A stretch of DNA of 64,000 nt from CALKZN01 sp050633785 (GCA_050633785.1 JBOEHE010000039.1:1-64000); one strand, 5' to 3'. Counted from the stretch's first letter, positions 25,252-34,259 are shown. Numbers and translations are program-made. Notes: generated from the letters alone by a model not told the origin.

Positions 25252-25314
25252 AGGAGGTTAATTCTCATAGATTACATGGGGAGCATGAAAAACAGAGTTA
25301 GTAATTAACCTCCT
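25252..25314. terminator. Inverted repeat between convergent bfr and monooxygenase genes
   Basis: AGGAGGTTAATT (25252-25263) pairs perfectly with AATTAACCTCCT (25303-25314) across a 39-nt loop. A C-T5 run follows at 25320-25325. The position between converging genes suggests a shared terminator, though the loop is long. Nothing else is evident in the 313-nt gap. Confidence 0.45.
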
Positions 25315-25423
25315 CAAAACTTTTTAGAAATGTTTCTTTGAAGTGATTTGCGTAGTATATGTGGGATAAATTCCCACGTAAAGAAATATGTGATCTATTT
25401 CTTTAATCACATCCAGGGTTGGA

Positions 25424-26596
25424 TTAAGTCAGTGCAATAGGTAAGTCTACGGCCCAACCTTGGGCCATGGCATGAACTGAAGCTTTATAATCTGTATTCT
25501 GACTGTTTATATTGCGCTGTAAGCAAAACTCAGGGTCGGTATTGAAAATAGATTTTGCCAGCTGCCTACCTCCTATCGTTATATCCGTTGTTTTTTTTAG
25601 TCTTATTTGGGTGTAATCGTTGAAGGCTTTAGTAATATTCTCGCCGCCAGCCTTTATACAATTCGCCAAATGCCAGCTGTCTTCCAAAGCCTGGCAGGCT
25701 CCTTGACCAGACGTGGGCAAAGGGGAATGTGCAGCATCGCCCAGCAGCACTACGTTATCTCGGTGCCAGCATTGAATAGGGTCATGGTCATGAACGTAAA
25801 TTTTATTGATTTTTGATGTTGCTGTTTCATCAATAATTCTGGCAATAGGGTACGGCCAGGAATCAAACAGCGTGTGCAACTCTTTCTTATAATGTTTCTT
25901 ATCTCTTGTTCCAATATCAGGGCAAGCAGAACCACCAGCCCAGTAGGCTTTGTCAGGTGATACGGGCACAATACCAAAGCGTTCGCCGACTCCCCAATAA
26001 TCGGCAATTGTGGGTTCTGTAAATAGATTTTCGGTGGTATTTAAAACTCCGATCCAATTGATAAAGCCCTGATAAACAGGTTGATTGTGTCGGTTCACGT
26101 ATTGACGAGCAACAGAATTCATTCGACCATCTGCCCCAATAATGATATCTGCATGAATCTGTTTCCCATTGGAAAAGTGAACCCGTGTTTTATTCGATGC
26201 GTTATGGTTTATCGATACCAGTTCATGACGATAATGAATAGGTATGCCGAGTTCCAGTGAACGGTCGCTTAGAATTTTCATCAGATCTTTTCTGATGATA
26301 GATAAACTGGGATAGCCCATCTGTTTGTCTAATTGAGTAATGTCTAAATGGCCAAGAAGTTCATCTTTATGTGAAAAACGACTCATAGCATTCACGTTTC
26401 CAGAAACTTGTTTTACTTGTTCCAGAAGGCCTAGCTGGTCTAAAACGAAACTTGCATTGGGCCAGCAGACAATGCCTGCGCCTATCTCAGTTGGTGCTGG
26501 GTGGCGTTCATAAACTAGGACAGTAAAACCTTCCTGTTTCAATGCGATGGCTGCGCTGAGCCCTCCAATACCGCCGCCTAATATTGCAATAGTCAT
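25424..26596 (-). CDS. FAD-dependent monooxygenase (salicylate hydroxylase-like)
   Basis: A 390-aa group A flavoprotein hydroxylase. The Rossmann FAD motif GGGIGGLSAAIALKQEG is at residues 7-23. The DG motif is GADGRMNSVARQ, and the GD motif LLGDAAHSPLPTSGQGACQ contacts the FAD ribose. It probably hydroxylates an aromatic or polyene ring with NAD(P)H and O2; the substrate cannot be read from sequence. It stands alone, converging on bfr and divergent from kbl. Confidence 0.87.
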   Translation of the reverse strand: MTIAILGGGIGGLSAAIALKQEGFTVLVYERHPAPTEIGAGIVCWPNASFVLDQLGLLEQVKQVSGNVNAMSRFSHKDELLGHLDITQLDKQMGYPSLSIIRKDLMKILSDRSLELGIPIHYRHELVSINHNASNKTRVHFSNGKQIHADIIIGADGRMNSVARQYVNRHNQPVYQGFINWIGVLNTTENLFTEPTIADYWGVGERFGIVPVSPDKAYWAGGSACPDIGTRDKKHYKKELHTLFDSWPYPIARIIDETATSKINKIYVHDHDPIQCWHRDNVVLLGDAAHSPLPTSGQGACQALEDSWHLANCIKAGGENITKAFNDYTQIRLKKTTDITIGGRQLAKSIFNTDPEFCLQRNINSQNTDYKASVHAMAQGWAVDLPIALT

Positions 26597-26827
26597 GGCA
26601 GGAATTTTACCGCGGTTGTATAGCAGTGAATGCTTCTATGACACTAAGGCAATGTGATGTTGAGGTGAGTGTTGCTCTACTGGAGATAACAGAATAAGCA
26701 GACTGAGTAATGTAAGTTGTATTGGTAATGAGTTGGCATTCTTTTTTGAATATGTATGGTCAATCTGAGTATTATTATTTTGTCCAATATTTAATATTTT
26801 TGTTCTTTATATTGAATAATCCCTTAT

Positions 26828-26845
26828 AACGGATTATTATCCGTT
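26828..26845. promoter_or_regulatory. Palindrome upstream of kbl
   Basis: AACGGAT-TATT-ATCCGTT is a perfect 7-bp inverted repeat directly before the kbl Shine-Dalgarno. It could be an operator or a small leader hairpin. A 13-nt stretch ATAACGGATTATT recurs at about 30436-30448. Confidence 0.45.
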
Positions 26846-26860
26846 TTGGAGGAACAAAAA

Positions 26861-28069
26861 ATGCCAAAAGAATTTATAGAACATATCGACTCAACCCTGG
26901 AAGAAATAAGAACTGCAGGATTGTACAAACAGGAACGAGCGTTGATATCAGCTCAAGCAGGTCAGATTAGTGTAGAACAAGTTAACGGTGAAGAGGTTAA
27001 GGTGGTCAATTTGTGTGCCAACAACTACCTGGGCTTGGCTGATCATTCTGCTTTGATTGATGCTGCAAAATCAGCTTTGGATACTAATGGTTATGGGATG
27101 GCAAGTGTGCGTTTTATTTGTGGTACTCAAAATCTACATCGCCAATTAGAGAAAAGGTTAGCTGATTTCTTAGGTAAAGAGGATGCCATACTATTTGCTG
27201 CTTGCTTTGATGCCAATGGAGGTGTTTTCGAACCATTATTAGGTAAAGAAGATGCCATTATCTCGGATTCTTTGAATCATGCTTCAATAATTGATGGTAT
27301 TCGATTGTGTAAAGCATCGCGTTATCGCTATCAAAATTCCAATATGACGGATTTGGAGGCGCGTTTACAGGAAGCCAGAGATAGTGGGGCTCGTTTTATC
27401 ATGATTGCGACTGACGGTGTGTTTTCCATGGACGGAACTTTGGCTAAATTACCTGAAATCACAGCATTGGCTAAGCGTTTTGGCGCTTTGGTGATGGTGG
27501 ATGATTGTCATGCAACGGGTTTTATGGGGCCAATGGGGCAAGGTACAGCGGCGCATTTTGGTGTTAATGACGAGGTTGACATCTTAACTGGAACTTTGGG
27601 AAAAGCATTGGGTGGAGCGATGGGTGGTTACATCGCTGGTCCCCAGGCGGTGATTGATTTGCTGCGTCAGAGAGCCCGTCCTTATTTGTTTTCCAACTCA
27701 TTACCTCCAGCAATTGTTGCTGCCAGTCTGAAAGCGATTGAGCTGGTACAGCAAGGTGAGGATTTGCGTAGGCAATTGTTTGACAATACAAAATACTGGC
27801 GTAAAGGTCTGGAGAAACTGGGCTTTGAACTATTGCCTGGAGAACATCCAATTGTGCCTATAATGCTTGGTGATGCTGTTCTGGCACAAAACCTGTCTGC
27901 AGCACTGTTTGAACTGGGAGTTTATGTCACTGGTTTCTTTTTTCCAGTTGTGCCGCATGGTACAGCTCGTATCAGAACCCAAATGAATGCAGCTTTGACC
28001 CGAGAAGATCTCGATTTGGCTCTAGAAGCATTTGCAACCGCTGGTAAAAAAACAGGAGCTATAACATGA
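26861..28069 (+). CDS. kbl: 2-amino-3-ketobutyrate CoA ligase (glycine C-acetyltransferase)
   Basis: A 402-aa PLP enzyme of the alpha-oxoamine synthase family. The PLP-lysine is Lys248 in GTLGKALGG. SFNHASIIDG-type residues appear as SDSLNHASIIDGIRL, and MVDDCHATGFMG supplies the PLP-stacking region. It splits 2-amino-3-ketobutyrate with CoA into glycine and acetyl-CoA, the second step of threonine degradation. GGAGGA 7 nt upstream selects ATG 26861. The end overlaps tdh by ATGA, so the two are coupled. Confidence 0.96.
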   Translation: MPKEFIEHIDSTLEEIRTAGLYKQERALISAQAGQISVEQVNGEEVKVVNLCANNYLGLADHSALIDAAKSALDTNGYGMASVRFICGTQNLHRQLEKRLADFLGKEDAILFAACFDANGGVFEPLLGKEDAIISDSLNHASIIDGIRLCKASRYRYQNSNMTDLEARLQEARDSGARFIMIATDGVFSMDGTLAKLPEITALAKRFGALVMVDDCHATGFMGPMGQGTAAHFGVNDEVDILTGTLGKALGGAMGGYIAGPQAVIDLLRQRARPYLFSNSLPPAIVAASLKAIELVQQGEDLRRQLFDNTKYWRKGLEKLGFELLPGEHPIVPIMLGDAVLAQNLSAALFELGVYVTGFFFPVVPHGTARIRTQMNAALTREDLDLALEAFATAGKKTGAIT

Positions 28070-29142
28070 ATAATTATCAACTTTCTCAAGGACAGCAATC
28101 GGTCAGTCGAATTAATGGTATGTCAGCATTGGTTAAAGCAAAAGCAGAAGAGGGTTTATGGTTGGAAAATCATCCCATACCGAATATTGGGGTGAATGAT
28201 GTTTTGATCAAAATCAAAAAAACCAGCATTTGTGGTACAGATATACATATCTGGAATTGGGACGAGTGGGCGCAAAAAACAGTACCTGTACCATTGATTA
28301 CGGGGCATGAATTTTCGGGTGAAATTGTTGAGTTAGGTGATGCTGTAACTGATCTTGAATTAGGTCAACGCGTGTCCGGCGAAGGGCACCTGGTAGGTAA
28401 TACCAGCCGCGCCAGCCGTTCTGGTCGTTTTCATCTGGACCCTGAAACCCGTGGTATTGGCGTCAATGAACAAGGAGCTTTTGCCGAATACTTGTGTTTA
28501 CCTGCATTTAATGTGGTTCCGTTGCCAGATGATATCAGCGATGAGGTTGGCGCCATTCTCGATCCTCTGGGCAATGCGGTGCATACCGCTTTGTCCTTTG
28601 ACCTGATTGGCGAAGATGTGTTGATTACCGGTGCCGGGCCCATTGGTATTATGGCTGCCGCGGTTGCCAGGCATGTTGGCGCCCGTAATGTAGTGATCAC
28701 TGATGTGAATCAGAACCGGCTTGATCTGGCAACGACGGTAGCGGATGTTGTCCCTGTCAATGTTACTCATACCAACCTGATATCAGTCAAAGAACGCTTA
28801 GGAATCAAGGAAGGCTTTGATATTGGACTGGAAATGAGTGGTAATTCCAGCGCCTTTGCACAAATGGTTGAATCTCTGGTAATAGGTGGGCGCATTGCGA
28901 TGTTAGGTATTCCTGCGCAGAAGTCGTCAGTGGATTGGTCTCGTATTGTCTTTAAGGCGATCACCATCAAAGGTGTTTATGGGCGTGAGATATTTGACAC
29001 CTGGTATAAGATGATAGCTATGTTGCAAAATGGTCTGGATGTCAGCCCCATTATCACCCATACTTTTCCAGCACATATGTATAGAGCAGGTTTTGCCAGC
29101 ATGATGTCTGGATTGAGTGGCAAGGTAATACTGGATTGGTAG
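28066..29142 (+). CDS. tdh: L-threonine 3-dehydrogenase, lacking structural-zinc cysteines
   Basis: A 358-aa zinc MDR dehydrogenase closely resembling E. coli Tdh: CGTD catalytic Cys, GHEF, NWDEWAQKT, TGAGPIGIMAAAVARHVGA. It oxidises threonine to 2-amino-3-ketobutyrate for Kbl. The N-terminus is 18 residues longer than E. coli Tdh. At the positions of the four structural-zinc cysteines (E. coli 93, 96, 99, 107) it has Gly111, Ser114, Ser117 and Asp125. CAGGAG before ATG 28066 and the ATGA overlap support the start over the internal ATG 28120. Confidence 0.93.
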   Translation: MNNYQLSQGQQSVSRINGMSALVKAKAEEGLWLENHPIPNIGVNDVLIKIKKTSICGTDIHIWNWDEWAQKTVPVPLITGHEFSGEIVELGDAVTDLELGQRVSGEGHLVGNTSRASRSGRFHLDPETRGIGVNEQGAFAEYLCLPAFNVVPLPDDISDEVGAILDPLGNAVHTALSFDLIGEDVLITGAGPIGIMAAAVARHVGARNVVITDVNQNRLDLATTVADVVPVNVTHTNLISVKERLGIKEGFDIGLEMSGNSSAFAQMVESLVIGGRIAMLGIPAQKSSVDWSRIVFKAITIKGVYGREIFDTWYKMIAMLQNGLDVSPIITHTFPAHMYRAGFASMMSGLSGKVILDW

Positions 29143-29234
29143 TCTTTTACGTTTGAGCTTTGTTGTTTCTTTGGGCTGAAAGGCGGCAGGTATTTTGGTT
29201 CGTTTCGAATTGTAGTCGAGCTTCAGTTGAGAAT

Positions 29235-30257
29235 TTATTGGTCTTTGAGTAGATAAGCGTATTTTTTGAAAATCTCAAAATTCTGCTGCATTAACTCTGT
29301 TGATTTTTCATGCCCGATCCAGACGCCACCGATATCGCTTTTTTTTAGAAACTTTTGCACATCTTTTCGGGTCAGAGTGTTTTGAATAGCCATGTTTAAC
29401 GTTTCGAAACGCTCAGGAAATTTTTGTTTGAACTCTGAACTCACTGCAAAGCCACGTATAGAGCCTGGCAATATGGGGACAGTGACATTTAAGGGGATGA
29501 GTGCCTGGTTAATCGTTGGAGCATCCCATTTGTCACTGCGTGTGTCATTGACAACAGCCAGGGGGCGCAGAAATTTACGAATGCCTTCGCTGCCTTGGGC
29601 GCTGATAGCCCCGAAGTCTACTTTTCCACTGACTATGGCTGCTCGTGCTTTACCGCCGCCATTGAAACTCAGTAAGTCCAGATTTTCCTGGGGAATATTG
29701 TTAGCTTCCAACAACAGGCGAAGCATCAAATGGCCGGCGGAACCTTGCACCACTGACGCTTTAACCGCTTTGGGTTCATTGCGAATTCTGGTTATCAGCT
29801 GTTCAATAGTTTTATAGTCGCTGTCTTTATTGACGGCAATTAAGTCAAAGTCAAACCATTGGAAGTTAATATAAGTAAAGTCATTAATGGCATAGCTGGC
29901 CTTGCCATTGAGTATTGAGTTGGCAAGATAAGGAGTAAAGGCTGAAGCGAAAATTGTATAGCCATCTCCAGGTTGTTGCAGCACATAATTGGCTGCGATC
30001 TGTGTGCTGGCGCCTTTTTTGTTAATGACGTCAATGGTATTACCTAGCTCATGTTCCATATATGGTGACATGGCTCGAGCCATACGATCAGCACTGCCAC
30101 CAACACCGAAACCTACAACCATGCTTATAGAGTTTTCAGGATAGCTTTCTGCTTTTGCCGTGGAGAAAATTAAGGAATAGGTCAATATTAGTAACGCAGC
30201 AAAGCAGGCAGTTAACGGCTTTCTGCCTGGCATGACGTTTAATGTGTTTAATAACAT
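29235..30257 (-). CDS. Tripartite tricarboxylate transporter receptor (Bug/TctC family)
   Basis: A 340-aa periplasmic binding protein with a signal peptide ending in STAKA near residue 36. Mature start SYPENSISMVVGFGVGGSADRMAR and the loop GSAGHLMLRLLLEANN are typical of Bug proteins that bind carboxylates. No TctA or TctB membrane subunits are nearby, so it is an orphan receptor, as many Bug proteins are. It is divergent from the TctE-like kinase at 30646, with which it may work. ATG 30233 is an alternative start. Confidence 0.85.
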   Translation of the reverse strand: MLLNTLNVMPGRKPLTACFAALLILTYSLIFSTAKAESYPENSISMVVGFGVGGSADRMARAMSPYMEHELGNTIDVINKKGASTQIAANYVLQQPGDGYTIFASAFTPYLANSILNGKASYAINDFTYINFQWFDFDLIAVNKDSDYKTIEQLITRIRNEPKAVKASVVQGSAGHLMLRLLLEANNIPQENLDLLSFNGGGKARAAIVSGKVDFGAISAQGSEGIRKFLRPLAVVNDTRSDKWDAPTINQALIPLNVTVPILPGSIRGFAVSSEFKQKFPERFETLNMAIQNTLTRKDVQKFLKKSDIGGVWIGHEKSTELMQQNFEIFKKYAYLLKDQ

Positions 30258-30645
30258 GTATGTCTCATCATTTTATACTATACCGAGTTTCTCCGTTACT
30301 GTTGCATGACTCTGTATTACTTCAAACTGATAGTCTGTCATGATAAAGTAAATCTATCTATTTGGCTCGAGCATAACTCAGAGGGAATAGAAAAAGCAGC
30401 TAGAATTCACTCAATTCAGGTGAGAAACATCGCAAATAACGGATTATTCGTTTATTTTCAATGAGCATTAATGAGCGGTGCTATTTGAGTTGGTATCTTG
30501 AACCATGCTGAGTTCTAAACTGTTGTAAACATCTTAATAAGGATTATGTTCAATGATTCCAACTCGCTTTGAGGAAAACTGTATTGTCTATATCGGTTTT
30601 GACACTCTTCTTGATTATGCAATTTACTCTCTGAGGTGATTGATG
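30258..30645. other. Divergent intergenic region, Bug receptor / TctE-like kinase
   Basis: No confirmed gene lies here. ATAACGGATTATT (about 30436-30448) repeats a motif found before kbl. A 28-codon open frame with a plausible ribosome site (AAGGAT, ATG 30553, stop 30637-30639) ends just before the kinase gene; coding status is unproven. Confidence 0.4.
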
Positions 30646-32040
30646 ATGATTATGGAAACAACATCTATTCGACTGCGTTTGACACTCTGGTTAATCTTGC
30701 CTCTCACTTTTTTGAGTCTGACTACTTTGATAGTAATGTCGTATCTGATTACGAATAAAGCGATAAAAGTGTTTGATCATGGTTTGTTGGCTGCTGCGAA
30801 TAGTATCGAGCAACATCTGAGTGTGCGAAGTGGGCAAATCTATCTGCACAAACCTTATTTTTTCCTGGATATTATGGAGTCAGTCAGTGGCGAAAAAATA
30901 TTTTATCGCATTGAACGTAGTGATGGTGAAATCCTGGCTGGTTTTCGAGGTTTAAAAATGCCTGAAGAGCAAAAAAATGGGGATGAACCTGTATTTTATA
31001 ATACCGAATTTTCTGGCAATGAATTGAGAGCAGTATATTTGCCAGTGTTTGAAAATACCCAGGGAGAAGGAGGCTACACTCATATTATTCTGGCTGAATC
31101 CCTGCATGGTAGAAGTGCCTTTACCAATGATATTCTTTTAATTTTGGTTGGGGTAACTCTACTTGGAGGAATTTTGTCTATTCTCGCCTCTGTTTTTGCG
31201 GTAAATCGAGGTTTGACTCCTTTGAGAGCAATACAGCAATCGTTGATAAAGCGTTCTGCTGATGATTTAGCGCCAATAAAGGAGAGTGTACCCAAAGAAG
31301 TGATAGAGCTGGTTGGAGGTATTAATTCTCTGATGGGGCGGGTTAGAAAAGGTATTAAACATATCCAGCATTTCAACTCAGATGTTTCGCATCAACTACG
31401 AATACCTCTTGCTGAAATAAAAACACTGGCAGAGACCAGTAAGCAGGAACCTGATCAGCAAATAAAAAACACTAGTTTACAGAAAATTGAAGACTTAACG
31501 GATTTTCTGGCTAGAACAACTCAACAACTTCTGACCTACTCAAAAACCAGTAGCAGTGTTCTGGATAATAGTGATTTGGAAACTTTGAATTTAACCGAAC
31601 TATGCCAACGTGTGACGAGTCAGCTTGCCCCTAAAATGTACAAACTTGGCCATGAGTTGGCCTTTGTCGAACAGACAAAAGAAAAATGCCACATCATGGG
31701 TGACCCAGTCATGCTTGAAGGTTTATTGGTGAACCTGATTGAAAATGCTTCTTTGTATGCGGTGGATCAGCAGAACCAGGCTTATGGAGTTATCACTGTG
31801 CGTACGAACATGCGTAATAATAGAGTTATTTTAGAGGTTGAGGATCAGGGACCAGGCATACCTGAACACTTATTATCAGAAGTGACCCAGCGTTTTTATC
31901 GATTAGATACGACTCATAGAGGCAGCGGCCTTGGTTTAGCTATTGTCAGGCAGATCAGTGATTTTCACCGTGCAAAAATGGTTTTATCTAATATCAAACC
32001 ACAAGGTTTGATGGTGACTATCAGCTTTCTTGAGGCTTGA
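30646..32040 (+). CDS. TctE-like sensor histidine kinase
   Basis: An inner-membrane kinase of about 464 aa. TM1 (about 10-30) and TM2 (about 160-185) flank a periplasmic 2CSK-type sensor region (DHGLLAAANSIEQ). The H-box is DVSHQLRIPLAEIK, and the ATP domain has NLIENAS, DQGPGIPEH and GSGLGLAIV. This is the TctE layout for carboxylate sensing. No response regulator gene adjoins it, so its partner is elsewhere. AGGTGA fits ATG 30646 best; TTG/ATG codons at 30640-30652 are alternatives. Confidence 0.87.
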   Translation: MIMETTSIRLRLTLWLILPLTFLSLTTLIVMSYLITNKAIKVFDHGLLAAANSIEQHLSVRSGQIYLHKPYFFLDIMESVSGEKIFYRIERSDGEILAGFRGLKMPEEQKNGDEPVFYNTEFSGNELRAVYLPVFENTQGEGGYTHIILAESLHGRSAFTNDILLILVGVTLLGGILSILASVFAVNRGLTPLRAIQQSLIKRSADDLAPIKESVPKEVIELVGGINSLMGRVRKGIKHIQHFNSDVSHQLRIPLAEIKTLAETSKQEPDQQIKNTSLQKIEDLTDFLARTTQQLLTYSKTSSSVLDNSDLETLNLTELCQRVTSQLAPKMYKLGHELAFVEQTKEKCHIMGDPVMLEGLLVNLIENASLYAVDQQNQAYGVITVRTNMRNNRVILEVEDQGPGIPEHLLSEVTQRFYRLDTTHRGSGLGLAIVRQISDFHRAKMVLSNIKPQGLMVTISFLEA

Positions 32041-32145
32041 GACAATATTTTCAATATGATGTTGCTCTGTGTTGACCTTGTAGCGAGGGAATAATTATAA
32101 GGAATATTTTGGAATATAAGGTTTATAAAAATCAATGTTTTATAT

Positions 32146-32171
32146 ATAGACAACACAGGGCGTTTGTCTAT
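32146..32171. promoter_or_regulatory. Inverted repeat upstream of phnC
   Basis: ATAGACAA (32146-32153) and TTGTCTAT (32164-32171) are perfect inverted arms with a 10-nt spacer, about 90 nt before phnC. They contain the same TGTCTA half-sites as the PhnF-type palindrome downstream, so they may be a second, spaced binding site. Confidence 0.45.
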
Positions 32172-32202
32172 TATCGTCACGTAGTTGACATATAAATGTA
32201 AT

Positions 32203-32212
32203 TGTCTAGACA
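32203..32212. promoter_or_regulatory. Putative PhnF operator in the phnC promoter region
   Basis: TGTCTAGACA is a perfect palindrome with the GT-N-TA-N-AC form typical of GntR/HutC regulators. TTGACA at 32185-32190 is a candidate -35, which would place the palindrome on the -10 region. The identical 10-mer covers the phnF start codon. Confidence 0.65.
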
Positions 32213-32257
32213 TATTGACTCTTTATGCTTGTCGCCAATAATTTTTGAGGTGATGCT

Positions 32258-33100
32258 ATGAATGCAATGGTTGAAGTGAGCGGAATCAGTAAGACTTTCG
32301 GTGAAACACAAGCGCTGAAATGCGTTGATTTTCATGTCAATCAAGGTGAGATGGTCGGTTTAATTGGCAGTTCCGGTTCTGGAAAATCAACCTTATTACG
32401 CTTGATTGCTGGCCTTGTTGAATCAGATGGTGTGCAAGATGCCTGCATCAAAGTCGATAAGCGCAATATTCAAACATGTGGGCGTCTAGCGGGTAATGTG
32501 CGCAAGAACCGCAGCTGTATTGCCTTTATCTTTCAGCAGTTCAACTTGGTTCGTCGCCTGAGTGTAGAGACTAATGTCTTGCTTGGTTTATTAGGGGATA
32601 TTCCACGCTGGCGTGGAACATTAGGTTGGTTCACAAAGCAAGAAAAACTACGTGCACTGCAAGCATTAGAAAGAGTCGGGTTGGCCGGGGTTGCTGAGCA
32701 ACGAGCATCAACCTTGTCCGGAGGTCAGCAGCAGCGTGTGGCAATTGCCCGGGCGCTGTTGCAGGATGCCAGCGTTATTGTGGCTGATGAACCGATTGCT
32801 TCGTTGGATCCACGCTCCGCTAAAAAGGTCATGGATATTCTAGCCGACATTAATCATCAGGATGGCAAGACGGTCATCGTTTCGCTGCATCAGGTGGATT
32901 ACGCCCAGAAATATTGTCAGCGTATCGTTGGCTTGACTCATGGAGTGGTCAAACTGGATGTTAGTGCAGATCAGATAGAAAGCACTGACTTAAGCGAGCT
33001 GTATGGCACTGCAAATGATGAGATCGATTTCAGTTCGGTCGTTACAACAGGGCAACAGCATGCTGAGCCTATGATGGTCCCAGTTGCTGCTGGTGTCTGA
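32258..33100 (+). CDS. phnC: Phosphonate ABC transporter ATP-binding protein
   Basis: A 280-aa ABC ATPase. Walker A is GSSGSGKST, the Q-loop is FIFQQFNLV, the signature is LSGGQQQR, and Walker B is VIVADEP. FNLVRRLSVETNVLLGLLG is typical of PhnC. It powers phosphonate uptake with PhnD and PhnE. GAGGTGAT precedes ATG 32258 closely. It is the first gene of the phn cluster and lies directly behind the candidate PhnF operator. Confidence 0.94.
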   Translation: MNAMVEVSGISKTFGETQALKCVDFHVNQGEMVGLIGSSGSGKSTLLRLIAGLVESDGVQDACIKVDKRNIQTCGRLAGNVRKNRSCIAFIFQQFNLVRRLSVETNVLLGLLGDIPRWRGTLGWFTKQEKLRALQALERVGLAGVAEQRASTLSGGQQQRVAIARALLQDASVIVADEPIASLDPRSAKKVMDILADINHQDGKTVIVSLHQVDYAQKYCQRIVGLTHGVVKLDVSADQIESTDLSELYGTANDEIDFSSVVTTGQQHAEPMMVPVAAGV

Positions 33101-33168
33101 GTTATTCAGTCACGGCTAATTTCAAGTTTTAACTTAACACTATATTTAGATTATTGAGGAAAAAAGAG

Positions 33169-34182
33169 ATGTTATTCAAATCGTTGTTACAAAAGGTTGC
33201 TGTTGCTACTGTGGTTGTCGCAGGCACAATGACTGTGCTTTCAGCTCATGCTGCTGAGAAAAAAGAACTGAACTTCGGCATTATTTCAACTGAATCAGCA
33301 CAAAATCTTCGAGCTGTCTGGAACCCCTTTCTAGAGGCAATGGAAAAGAAAACGGGTTATAAAGTGAATCCATTTTTTGCCCCTGATTATGCGGGTGTTA
33401 TTCAAGCCATGCGTTTTGGTAAGGTTGATCTGGCTTGGTATGGCAATAAATCAGCGATGGAAGCTGTGGATCGTTCGGGTGGTGAAATTTTTGCACAGAC
33501 CGTTGATTCTGATGGCAACCCGGGTTACTGGAGTTTGTTAGTCGCGCATAAAGACAGCCCATTGAATACAGTGGATGATATCAAAGCGAATGCCAAAGAC
33601 TTGGTATTTGGCAATGGTGATCCAAATTCAACGTCAGGTTTTCTTGTGCCATCTTATTATGTGTTTGCCAAAAACGATATCCAACCAAAGAAAGCCTTTA
33701 AACGTGTTATCAATGCCAATCATCAGACTAACTTGATGGCAGCTGCCAATAAGCAGGTTGATTTTGCTACCAACAATACAGAAAACTGGCGCCGCCTTGA
33801 AATCACGAACCCTGAAGCGGTCAGCAAACTGAAGATATTGTGGAAGTCGCCGTTGATTCCTGCAGACCCTATGGTCTGGAAAAAAGATTTGCCTGAGTCA
33901 ACCAAAGGTAAAATTTATGACTTTTTCATGACCTATGGTGCGACGGGCGACAAGCAGGAACTGGCTGTTCTTGAAGCATTGCAATGGGCGCCATTTCGCG
34001 CATCCAGCAATGATCAATTAGTGCCTATTCGCCAATTGGTGCTGTTTAAAAAGCGCGTAAAAATAGAGCAGGACAGCAAATTGTCCGATGCTGACAAAGC
34101 GGAACAATTGGTCGCAATTGATGCTCAACTGGGCGAATTGAACCGCAAAATGGCAGCCCTGAAAGTGCTGGCAAGTAATTAG
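33169..34182 (+). CDS. phnD: Phosphonate ABC transporter periplasmic binding protein
   Basis: A 337-aa protein with a signal peptide ending in SAHAA (about residue 28). The mature part starts KELNFGIISTESAQNLRAVW and carries the PhnD pattern YAGVIQAMRFGKVDLAWYGNKS with the ligand-binding Ser/Thr segment DPNSTSGFL. It captures phosphonates for PhnE/PhnC. ATG 33169 is preferred over the upstream TTG 33154. A stem-loop just after the stop codon separates it from phnE. Confidence 0.94.
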   Translation: MLFKSLLQKVAVATVVVAGTMTVLSAHAAEKKELNFGIISTESAQNLRAVWNPFLEAMEKKTGYKVNPFFAPDYAGVIQAMRFGKVDLAWYGNKSAMEAVDRSGGEIFAQTVDSDGNPGYWSLLVAHKDSPLNTVDDIKANAKDLVFGNGDPNSTSGFLVPSYYVFAKNDIQPKKAFKRVINANHQTNLMAAANKQVDFATNNTENWRRLEITNPEAVSKLKILWKSPLIPADPMVWKKDLPESTKGKIYDFFMTYGATGDKQELAVLEALQWAPFRASSNDQLVPIRQLVLFKKRVKIEQDSKLSDADKAEQLVAIDAQLGELNRKMAALKVLASN

Positions 34183-34196
34183 TCACTGATGTTAAA

Positions 34197-34259
34197 GAGA
34201 ATGAGCTATAACCGTTGGATACATGTTTTGTGCTTCATGCAACCTTGTAGTTCATTCTC
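34197..34259 (+). other. Intercistronic stem-loop between phnD and phnE
   Basis: GAGAATGAGCTATAA (34197-34211) can pair with TTGTAGTTCATTCTC (34245-34259) over 15 bp with two G-U pairs. No T run follows. It may stabilise the phnD message or reduce read-through, giving more binding protein than permease. Confidence 0.6.

Noticed and set aside
32161..32200. Possible Pho box upstream of phnC
   Set aside because: TTGTCTA followed by TCGTCAC has the right general look, but only about 4 of 7 positions match in the second half and the period is off; the GntR-type palindrome explains the region better.
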